Assembly (NCBI GenBank): GCA_006844585.1
Contig: SPJM01000090.1
Location: forward strand, 1 to 39,477
Source: Methylococcaceae bacterium
Lineage (GTDB): Bacteria > Pseudomonadota > Gammaproteobacteria > Methylococcales > Methylomonadaceae
Reading direction: 5' to 3'
Length of the DNA: 39,477 nt
The notes under the pieces are model-generated. The model saw only the letters and a program-made list of their open reading frames with translations. It made no database searches and had not been told where the DNA came from. The translations under genes were made by a program, and so were the position numbers. Position 1 is the stretch's first letter. Each line of letters begins with the position of its first letter. This document shows, piece after piece, positions 33,023-39,477 of the stretch.

Positions 33023-34366
33023 ATGCTAAAGGTTTTATTGTTTACTGCATTATGCTGTTTTTCGATTATTTCACAAGCAGCTCCGCGTTATAGCGATCCT
33101 GATGGTTGTTTTTCCTGTCATGAACTGGAAGGACTGACTTTTGTCGGTGAACAGGGGGTGACCCGGGTTGCGACGATTGATAAAAGTCATTACTTTAGTT
33201 CACTACATGGCAGTGTGCCGTGTAAGGATTGTCATCGTAAAATCGTGGATTATCCGCATAAAGTGGAAAACGGTTATGCGGATTGCACTGAATCTTGCCA
33301 TGTTGAAGAACCTTCGGATGGCGTTGCTTATACCCATAAGCCCATTCATGAAGAAATGGAGAAGTCAGTTCACCACGATGGCTGGTTTAAAGACTTCGCC
33401 GGTGGAAATCGCTTGGAAGAAATTGAAACCGAGCAAGATCCTTCCTGTCGCCGTTGTCATAGTAATACGTCTTATATTATGCCGTCGCAGTTGGAAAATT
33501 TTAAGGAAGCTTTTGATCATGCCGAAACGGAATGCGGCACTTGTCATCAGGGTAAAGCCTGGATGGGGCAATTCGGCGGTCATATTTTAAGGCGCTTCGT
33601 TGGTTCCCGTTGGGTGAAGACCGAGAATAATCAGATGTGTATGGATTGTCATGCAGATTTAGAAAAAATGCGTGACGTTGAATTGATTGATTATGAAACA
33701 GAAGAAAAAGGGCCGCCTTCAGAACGGTTTGTTCATGCCAGTAATACTTATGATAAAACCTTGCATGGGCGCTTGTTAATTGCCGGTTCTGAATATGGCG
33801 CATCCTGTATTGATTGTCACGCCTATGAAAACTGGAATCATGAGATTCGTCATTATCGTGATCCAAAATCAAATTCACATATTGATAATTTGCCGGAAAC
33901 ATGCGGACAGTCTGATTGTCATGGTTATGCCAAAAAACCGGGTAATGAAGGTTTTGTTAAAACGGATATGCATGATGTATCCATGTTGAATTTAACCAAG
34001 GTGGTGGATCGATTAACGAACAAAGTACTGCATCAATCAGCCTGGTTCTGGAGCGGAGGGGTGCTGGTGATTTTAGGTGTGGGATTAATTGCGGGAAGTC
34101 TGATCTGGTTTCTGTTTTATCGTCATGATAAAAAAATTATTCCTTATTTTGGCGGCGACCGGTTTGAACGTGTCATGATCGGACGAAAACAGCGTAAAAA
34201 AGCCGGAAAAGCGGCGCCAAACAAAGCGACCAGAGCAAAACCACGAGCAGCAGCTAAACCCCAAACGACTGATTCGAAGGACGATGGTCAAGTGCAGGAA
34301 AAAGCGCAACAAGAAGAGAAGACAGCTATGAATAGCGATAAAAACCAGCCGGAGGAAAAGAAGTGA
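33023..34366 (+). CDS. Membrane-anchored octahaem cytochrome with Lys/Ala-rich cytoplasmic tail
   Basis: 447 residues from ATG 33023, chosen for its signal peptide MLKVLLFTALCCFSIISQA and GGGGAG ten bases upstream (an in-frame ATG at 33005 is the alternative). Haem sites are CFSCH (29), CKDCH, an unusual CX3CH (CTESCH), CRRCH, CGTCH, CMDCH, CIDCH and a CX4CH (CGQSDCH): eight in all. A single membrane helix follows at about 340-362 (WSGGVLVILGVGLIAGSLIWF), then a tail of about 80 residues dominated by Lys, Ala, Gln and Glu. The topology is a periplasmic haem domain with a C-terminal anchor and a disordered cytoplasmic tail. Pairing with the Fe-S membrane protein upstream suggests a quinol-linked complex. 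It ends in a GTGA overlap with the next gene. Confidence 0.86.
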   Translation: MLKVLLFTALCCFSIISQAAPRYSDPDGCFSCHELEGLTFVGEQGVTRVATIDKSHYFSSLHGSVPCKDCHRKIVDYPHKVENGYADCTESCHVEEPSDGVAYTHKPIHEEMEKSVHHDGWFKDFAGGNRLEEIETEQDPSCRRCHSNTSYIMPSQLENFKEAFDHAETECGTCHQGKAWMGQFGGHILRRFVGSRWVKTENNQMCMDCHADLEKMRDVELIDYETEEKGPPSERFVHASNTYDKTLHGRLLIAGSEYGASCIDCHAYENWNHEIRHYRDPKSNSHIDNLPETCGQSDCHGYAKKPGNEGFVKTDMHDVSMLNLTKVVDRLTNKVLHQSAWFWSGGVLVILGVGLIAGSLIWFLFYRHDKKIIPYFGGDRFERVMIGRKQRKKAGKAAPNKATRAKPRAAAKPQTTDSKDDGQVQEKAQQEEKTAMNSDKNQPEEKK

Positions 34367-35166
34367 TAAGGTTTCCTTTTACGATTATTCTTTTGCTACT
34401 CAGTGTTAATGGGGCAAGCGCTGAAAATTACTATTTACAAGCGGTAAAATCGACTCGTCCTGATGATGAAATGTTGATGAAATCCAGGGAAAAGGTAAAA
34501 GAGTATAAAAAAGTGGAAATCCAAGATGATTTGGAAGTGCCGCCTTTTCATAAACGAGGGGATTGGGAAACCGAGTCGCTGAAAAAGACTTTTTGCACCC
34601 AATGTCATTTATCGCCACCGCATACCAAAAACCTGCGCAGTCGGGCTTTTTTAAATATGCATACTCAATTTATCGCCTGTGAAACCTGTCATATGCGGCC
34701 TGAAGGCGTTGATTTTGATTATCAGTGGGTGAATTACCGGGATCAGTCGGTTGTTGAGGCGGATGCCGGACTTTTCAGGCAACCGATCAATCTGCAAAAA
34801 AAGCAAAATACTCCGGATGCAGAAAAACGCAAAACTGATGTTTTGGTGAAAATTGCTCCATTTAAAGATAATCAAACGGCGATGATATTGAATTCTCATG
34901 CCTTTGCCGAACAAACTACAAAAATATGGGAGACGGGCAGTGAAGAAGAGCGGGTAAAGAGGCGCGCGATAATACATCAGCCATTAAAAGAAAAAGGCCC
35001 TCAATGTGATGCTTGTCATCAAAAAGATAATCCCTTGCTTGATCTCAACGCTTTGGGAGCAGAAAAGGCTCAGGCCAAACGCATTTTAAATCACATCGTC
35101 CCGCAATTTTTCAAACGCTATAAAGAGGATGATCAAAAAATAAGAATTAATAGTTTACTGCAATGA
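34363..35166 (+). CDS. Trihaem c-type cytochrome
   Basis: 267 residues; GTG 34363 overlaps the previous stop and has a strong GGAGG about eight bases upstream. Signal peptide MIRFPFTIILLLLSVNGASA. Three CXXCH sites lie at 78 (CTQCHLSPPH), 106 (CETCHMRPEG) and 215 (CDACHQKD). CETCHMRPEGVDF resembles the NapC/NrfH-type CxxCHxM segment, where the Met can ligate haem. It probably transfers electrons in the periplasm between the membrane module and the larger cytochromes. It overlaps the next gene by four bases. Confidence 0.83.
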   Translation: MIRFPFTIILLLLSVNGASAENYYLQAVKSTRPDDEMLMKSREKVKEYKKVEIQDDLEVPPFHKRGDWETESLKKTFCTQCHLSPPHTKNLRSRAFLNMHTQFIACETCHMRPEGVDFDYQWVNYRDQSVVEADAGLFRQPINLQKKQNTPDAEKRKTDVLVKIAPFKDNQTAMILNSHAFAEQTTKIWETGSEEERVKRRAIIHQPLKEKGPQCDACHQKDNPLLDLNALGAEKAQAKRILNHIVPQFFKRYKEDDQKIRINSLLQ

Positions 35167-37829
35167 TCAGAGCTTTATTATTTTGGATGGCGCTGTTAGT
35201 GATAGCGCCGTTATCAGCGGATGAAATTCAGTTACCGTTGGTTAAGCGCCAGCAGATTTATACCGCTGCATTTAATCAACCAACATCGGTTGCCGTCGCG
35301 GAAAATGGCCGGGTTTATGTGTTGGACGGGATGAATAACCAAATCGTGATTTTTTCAGATACAGGTGAAAAACTCAATCACATTCAAGGCGACAAAAACA
35401 ATATTCCCGACTTCTCTCGTTCTGTTGGCTTATTTCTTCACCAAGACCAGTTATACATTGCTGATGCGGTTAATAATCGCATTATTATTATCAGCGACCA
35501 AGGCGCGTTGATCAAAACCATTCCATTATCCGCCACGCCGCCGTTACGTTATCCGCCTGAGCCGATTGCGGTAAACCGCATACAGGATAAACTGTTCTAC
35601 AGTGACAGACGAAATCACCAAGTCTGTATTATTCATCTGCAACGAAATGATGAACAGCAATGTTTCGGTAAACGCGGTGAAGAGCCGGGCGATTTTCAAT
35701 TCCCTTTTCAAATTGCCGTAGATCGAGACGAATATTTGCATATTGTCGATGTCATTAATGGGCGTGTACAGGTGTTTAATAGCCGTGGTCAGTATTTTTC
35801 ACAGGAAGGCAAGTTTGCTGTCGATGTGTTGTATAGACCTAACGGCATTGCAATTGACGCCTTGGGCTATCAATATGTCAGTGATGCTTATCGGGGAACA
35901 ATAGCGGTATTTTATCGCGGGCGTTATATTACCGAATTAAAATCGAGCGATGGGAAAGTCGTAAAATTTAAAACGCCGGTTGGCATGACTTATGGCTCCA
36001 AAGGCTTATATGTGGTTGATGCAGCGACTGACCAGGTTTTTTTATTGCAACTGGATTATCATCAATTTGCCCGATCGGATGTTATTCAAGCGCAGCAATC
36101 GGCTGAATTATCGCGCAAAAATTGTGTCGCCTGTCATTTTTCCTGGGGATTTGCTGAAGATAAGGCTTTGGAAGATGAACAGGGAGTAGCTCCGGTCGCG
36201 GCTCTGGATATGTGTTATAGCTGTCATCATGGCGTGGTGTTTGAATCCAGACACGCGATTCCGCATAAAGGCCAACATCCGACTGTTTATGATAATGCGG
36301 AAAAGAAACAAAAACGTCAGGATGGATTACCCAGAGACGATGAAATACCGGAAGGTCATCCTTTATTAAAAGACGGTGAAATGACCTGTACAGCTTGTCA
36401 CACGCCACACAATGCCGATTTAGAACAGCCGACATTATATGTCGAAAACAACAATTCCTGGATGCGTATTCTCAATAAGGAAAGCGATCTTTGTGAGAAT
36501 TGCCATGAAAGTAAAAAAGAAACGGCGTTAGAGCGGCAGCTGAAAAAACGCGGTAAAAATCACCCCTTGGGCTTTAAATTAGTTAAATCCGGTCAGCGCA
36601 ATAAACTGGATGATTTTTCTGAAGATCCGCATTTACAAAAGGGCTTGCCTTCAAGCCTACATCATGGCGGCGCTGTACTGGGCAAAGAAGCAAAATTAAT
36701 TTGCCAAAGTTGCCATCAAATTCATGGCGGTGAAGGCGATTATTTAATGGCGGTGACCGACCAAAATGGAGCCGTATGCGCTGCCTGTCATAAAAGACAA
36801 TCACCAACAGGTAAGAAAGGCGCTCGCAAGGCCGGAGTACATCCAGTTAATGTCAAATTGGAAGAACCGGTGCAATTTCGCGGTAAAAAAACCAGCAAGG
36901 TCATTTGCCAAAGTTGCCATGAAGTTCATGACGGCACTATCGGTACGCCGTTATTTCCAGACAAGATACGCGATGCCGAGAAATTATGCGTTGACTGTCA
37001 TGAAAGACATCATGCCAAAGATACCAAGGAAGCGCTGAAAAAAGGCATTCACCCGATCAATGAAAAGCTGGACGAGGCGGTTAAAATCGGTGGAAAAACG
37101 GTTAAAAACATGGGTTGTTTAAGCTGCCATTCAATCCATAATGGCAAGCGGAATACGCCCGCTTTGTTAGAAGATCATAAAAACGGTCAGCTTTGCGAGC
37201 ATTGTCATGAAGGCAAACAAATGGTAGTCGGCACTGACCATGATTTTCGGGTGACCGCCAAAAAAGCAAAAAACCGTTTTAAAGAAACCGCACATCAATC
37301 GGGTGTGTGCGGAAGTTGTCATACCTTGCATAAGGGCAAAGGCAAGCAACCTTATTTGTATTCCGCAGTGATCGCTAAGAAAAAGGATCGTGATGACGGT
37401 GCGCCCAAGTTAAAGGTAGATGAATTATGCATGAATTGTCATCAAGACGATGCTGTGGGTAAAGACAAACCGATCTACCATTACGGCCATCCCTATCAGA
37501 ATATCATTATGCGTTCTGCGAAAGAAGTGATGCCTGTGGTGAATCCGAAAACCGGGAAAATTGATAAAATCGGCGCAATTGCTTGTATAACCTGCCATGA
37601 ACCGCATAGCTGGAAACCGAATAACGGCAAACCAGTAAAAGGGTTTAAACCACCCTCAATCAAGGGCTTGAAAAATCAGGAAGGCGATGTGCTAAACAGT
37701 TTTCTGCTACGCAAAGGCGTTGCCAAAACTTTTTGCGTAGATTGTCATAGCATAGAAGGCTTAAGCAAATACAAATACTATCACCATGAGAAAAAAGTAA
37801 GAGATATTGGTGTTGATTATTTAAAATAA
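35163..37829 (+). CDS. NHL beta-propeller fused to a 14-haem c-type cytochrome
   Basis: The 888-residue protein has signal peptide MIRALLFWMALLVIAPLSA. Residues about 30-305 hold six NHL-type repeats (QPTSVAVAENGRVYVLDGMN; LYIADAVNNRI; FQIAVDRDEYLHIVDVINGR; NGIAIDALGYQYVSDAYRG; VGMTYGSKGLYVVDAATD), i.e. one six-bladed propeller. From residue 321 there are 14 CXXCH sites (CVACH, CYSCH, CTACH, CENCH, CQSCH, CAACH, CQSCH, CVDCH, CLSCH, CEHCH, CGSCH, CMNCH, CITCH, CVDCH). They form seven two-haem modules of the doubled-CXXCH type, mostly HP...CxxCHxxHxG...LCxxCH. The haem region is Lys-rich. The propeller may dock a partner or substrate; no enzyme signature is visible. It is the last large gene of the locus. 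Confidence 0.88.
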   Translation: MIRALLFWMALLVIAPLSADEIQLPLVKRQQIYTAAFNQPTSVAVAENGRVYVLDGMNNQIVIFSDTGEKLNHIQGDKNNIPDFSRSVGLFLHQDQLYIADAVNNRIIIISDQGALIKTIPLSATPPLRYPPEPIAVNRIQDKLFYSDRRNHQVCIIHLQRNDEQQCFGKRGEEPGDFQFPFQIAVDRDEYLHIVDVINGRVQVFNSRGQYFSQEGKFAVDVLYRPNGIAIDALGYQYVSDAYRGTIAVFYRGRYITELKSSDGKVVKFKTPVGMTYGSKGLYVVDAATDQVFLLQLDYHQFARSDVIQAQQSAELSRKNCVACHFSWGFAEDKALEDEQGVAPVAALDMCYSCHHGVVFESRHAIPHKGQHPTVYDNAEKKQKRQDGLPRDDEIPEGHPLLKDGEMTCTACHTPHNADLEQPTLYVENNNSWMRILNKESDLCENCHESKKETALERQLKKRGKNHPLGFKLVKSGQRNKLDDFSEDPHLQKGLPSSLHHGGAVLGKEAKLICQSCHQIHGGEGDYLMAVTDQNGAVCAACHKRQSPTGKKGARKAGVHPVNVKLEEPVQFRGKKTSKVICQSCHEVHDGTIGTPLFPDKIRDAEKLCVDCHERHHAKDTKEALKKGIHPINEKLDEAVKIGGKTVKNMGCLSCHSIHNGKRNTPALLEDHKNGQLCEHCHEGKQMVVGTDHDFRVTAKKAKNRFKETAHQSGVCGSCHTLHKGKGKQPYLYSAVIAKKKDRDDGAPKLKVDELCMNCHQDDAVGKDKPIYHYGHPYQNIIMRSAKEVMPVVNPKTGKIDKIGAIACITCHEPHSWKPNNGKPVKGFKPPSIKGLKNQEGDVLNSFLLRKGVAKTFCVDCHSIEGLSKYKYYHHEKKVRDIGVDYLK

Positions 37830-37926
37830 GCGGTGCATCATATTCAGTCTGCATTAATGGTTAAACCTGTTTAATGCCAATTCTTTTTTCTATGAAATTT
37901 TATAACCACAAAGTAAGGAGATCGTT

Positions 37927-38139
37927 ATGGCCGAATGGCGTCAAGTTGCAAAAATATGTGCTTTAGGTGATGGACATATTAGCACTAAAGAAGTGGATAT
38001 TCTGCGCAAGGTAATTCTTGCCGATGGTACGGCGAACAAAAGCGAATTAGAATTCTTAAGGGAAATTAAGGCGGAAGCCAACACTGCAGTTCAAGCATTG
38101 GATACCTTAATAGAGGACTGTGAAAAGGTCGCTAAATAG
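37927..38139 (+). CDS. Small TerB-like protein
   Basis: The 70-residue protein has GTAAGGAG seven bases upstream of ATG 37927. It is one helical unit resembling half of a TerB/TerB-like domain (DGHISTKEVDILRKVILADG, then NKSELEFLREIKAEA), with the acidic helix-loop pairs typical of that fold. It has no signal peptide. It is 97 bases after the last cytochrome gene and directly before a terminator, so it may be the tail of the long operon or a separate short unit. The function is unknown. Confidence 0.7.
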   Translation: MAEWRQVAKICALGDGHISTKEVDILRKVILADGTANKSELEFLREIKAEANTAVQALDTLIEDCEKVAK

Positions 38140-38156
38140 CTTGGGGGTTCATTATT

Positions 38157-38197
38157 CCTTCCGGGAATTAGCAAAGAATTGATCCCGGAAGGCGTTT
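38157..38197 (+). terminator. Intrinsic terminator after the cytochrome/TerB-like unit
   Basis: CCTTCCGGGA (38157-38166) pairs perfectly with TCCCGGAAGG (38183-38192), followed by CGTTTTG. It marks the probable 3' end of the cytochrome transcript and separates it from the rhodanese unit. Confidence 0.85.
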
Positions 38198-38308
38198 TGC
38201 TAAATGCCGTTTATGAAATAAGCAAGTTTTTTTCTGATTTATTTTTTTCTACAATAGAGTAGTTATTATGTAAAATATAGACAATTTATCTTCTGCATCT
38301 AAGGAACA

Positions 38309-39310
38309 ATGAGCCAGTTTATACGGTTGAGTTTTTATCTCTTGAGTTTAACTCTCTCTTTTTCAATTAATGCCTCTCAAGAAATTGATATTAATGAGTT
38401 AAAAGAAACAATACGCTATACTACATGGCGTGGAATTGAGCCGGATAAATGGGCTACTCTTTGGTTAATAAAACGTTATATTTCACCTAAAGCGTATTTC
38501 CTTTTAATAAAACCGAATTCTGAATTACCAAGCAATGCGCTTCCAATTGGTTTACCGGGATCAACAGTTCAAAGATTAAGAAAATCATCTATGTTTCGTC
38601 GACTGAACCAGGCCCTTGGTCATAATGCGGTTGAGATCAAATACCTCGATCAAATTGTTGACGATATTGAGGTTAAAATTTGGGAAAAACCAAGCCATCC
38701 TCATTCTATTTGGTTGGAAACCATGTATCGGAAATTACAAAAAAGGTATATGAGAGACCAAGTGCCAATAGATTGCTATTTACTATTCTTTGATAAAGCT
38801 GCTCAATTAGCCAATGATGACAATATTTCCGGTCAACATTATTTTGAGCAGCTTTCATTAAAAGAAGAGTGTCCGGGATTGAAATCTCTAGTAACCGATT
38901 CGGTTGAAGAAATTGATCATCTTAATGTTTTACGAGAACTCAGTCTCGGAAAAAAAATCGTTTTTGTTGATACGCGTGAAGATGAGGAATATTTTGAAAG
39001 TCATCTGCCGGGTGCTAAACAATTATTACTAAGAAATGTTAATGAAAAGTCCGTAGAAGAGTACCGCAATGCTGATTTGGTTATTCCGTACTGCGTGAAA
39101 GATTTTCGGGGCTTTGAAGTGGCTAAAGCAATGAAACAATTAGGTATTAACCGGGTGGCAACGCTGAGCCCTAATGGTTTAAAAGGATGGGTCCAATCAA
39201 AATTACCTGTTGTAACTACCGATAAAGATTCAAAAAACAACGCAGAAGAAATGCTGTTTCAGTGTGCTACGGAACCTTTAACTTGTTTAAAGAAAAAACA
39301 ATATGAGTAG
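38309..39310 (+). CDS. Exported protein with ChrB-like region and C-terminal rhodanese domain
   Basis: The 333-residue protein has a signal peptide (about 1-22, SFYLLSLTLSFSINA). Residues about 30-190 resemble the ChrB/chromate-resistance exported family (RGIEPDKWATLWLIKRYISPKAYFLLIKP is like DxxAxxWLIRRFIDPxA). Residues about 205-310 are a rhodanese domain (VFVDTREDEEYFESHLPGA) with C262 in IPYCVKDFRG and the loop RGFEVAKAM. It would act in the periplasm. In Geobacter a rhodanese-family lipoprotein (ExtH) belongs to an electron-conduit cluster, so proximity to this locus may matter, but here a terminator lies between them. AAGGA precedes ATG 38309. It overlaps the next gene by eight bases. 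Confidence 0.75.
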   Translation: MSQFIRLSFYLLSLTLSFSINASQEIDINELKETIRYTTWRGIEPDKWATLWLIKRYISPKAYFLLIKPNSELPSNALPIGLPGSTVQRLRKSSMFRRLNQALGHNAVEIKYLDQIVDDIEVKIWEKPSHPHSIWLETMYRKLQKRYMRDQVPIDCYLLFFDKAAQLANDDNISGQHYFEQLSLKEECPGLKSLVTDSVEEIDHLNVLRELSLGKKIVFVDTREDEEYFESHLPGAKQLLLRNVNEKSVEEYRNADLVIPYCVKDFRGFEVAKAMKQLGINRVATLSPNGLKGWVQSKLPVVTTDKDSKNNAEEMLFQCATEPLTCLKKKQYE

Positions 39311-39477
39311 AATTACGGTCTACATAATTTTGCTGTGTATCTTTCTTACGCCTGGATATATTTGGTATGAAAATACAGGCGACTTAAGATATTATTTTTC
39401 TAATGAAGTTCCTAAAGGACAGCTTTATTATGTTTTCTCAAAATTAACCGGTTTATATGCATTAATGTTAATGGTTG
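39303..39477 (+). CDS. Ferric-reductase-like transmembrane protein (N-terminal part)
   Basis: ATG 39303 opens a frame that runs off the right edge (58 residues visible). It has a first membrane helix (ITVYIILLCIFLTPGYIWY), a short loop (TGDLRYYFSNEVPKGQ) and the start of a second helix (LYYVFSKLTGLYALMLMV). The PxGQ-xxYVxSKLTGLxAL pattern matches the start of ferric-reductase/MsrQ-like haem-b membrane domains. Its overlap with the rhodanese gene indicates an operon. The His ligands lie beyond the window, so the call rests on the N-terminus only. Confidence 0.65.
   Translation, partial: MSRITVYIILLCIFLTPGYIWYENTGDLRYYFSNEVPKGQLYYVFSKLTGLYALMLMV

Noticed and set aside
33168-33590. 140-codon plus-strand frame inside the anchored octahaem gene
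   Set aside because: It is an off-frame shadow of a gene with eight haem motifs and shows no family features.

Overview
The window reads as the chromosome of a gammaproteobacterium. The main evidence is the gene pairs nlpD-rpoS and dksA-gluQ, a DUF3581-family protein, an OmpR/QseC-type two-component pair, MobB and glucose-6-phosphate/6-phosphogluconate dehydrogenases. A bacteriohemerythrin, the gnd-zwf pair, a REP-associated transposase with REP palindromes and a very large multihaem cytochrome locus would suit a methanotroph-like member of the Methylococcales. No methane-oxidation gene is present, so that placement is inference only.

Layout. (1) 1-569, minus: 5' part of the Tex RNA-binding protein. 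(2) 735-6408, plus: four tightly packed genes encoding a TolC-like outer-membrane protein with an extra C-terminal domain, a HlyD-type periplasmic adaptor, a Cys-rich protein with a degenerate GGDEF domain, and a processive GT2 polysaccharide synthase. No ABC, RND or MFS pump is present. I read this as a synthase-dependent exopolysaccharide system with an unusual export route. A beta-CASP metallo-hydrolase (6472-7890) and a bacteriohemerythrin (7989-8414) follow. (3) 8810-11754: gnd-zwf, the oxidative pentose phosphate branch. (4) 11851-14503: a small membrane protein, then a response regulator and sensor kinase. (5) 14579-15436: a RAYT transposase gene flanked by paired palindromes; degenerate relatives of some of these repeats lie at 8433-8620. 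(6) 15453-18994, minus: a 33-residue lipoprotein, acetyl-CoA synthetase, gluQ and dksA. (7) 19103-24516: an aminotransferase, a rhodanese, DUF3581, mobB (minus), a J-domain membrane protein, nlpD and rpoS.

(8) 25029-37829 is the striking part: a co-directional locus with seven multihaem c-type cytochromes. By my count they carry 54 haem-attachment motifs (51 CXXCH, one CX3CH, two CX4CH). With them are an outer-membrane beta-barrel candidate, a polytopic NapH/CcoG-like iron-sulfur protein and an 87-residue membrane protein with four clustered cysteines. The first gene encodes a probable exported octahaem protein and is separated from the rest by a strong intrinsic terminator. The remaining genes mostly overlap by a few bases. 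Together they could form a complete electron path: inner-membrane quinone/Fe-S module, periplasmic cytochromes, porin, cell surface. The last cytochrome fuses an NHL beta-propeller to 14 haem sites arranged as seven two-haem repeats.

(9) 37927-39477: a small TerB-like protein, a terminator, then a second transcription unit with an exported protein combining a ChrB-like region and a rhodanese domain, and the start of a ferric-reductase-like membrane protein cut by the window end. I found no tRNA, rRNA or CRISPR array.
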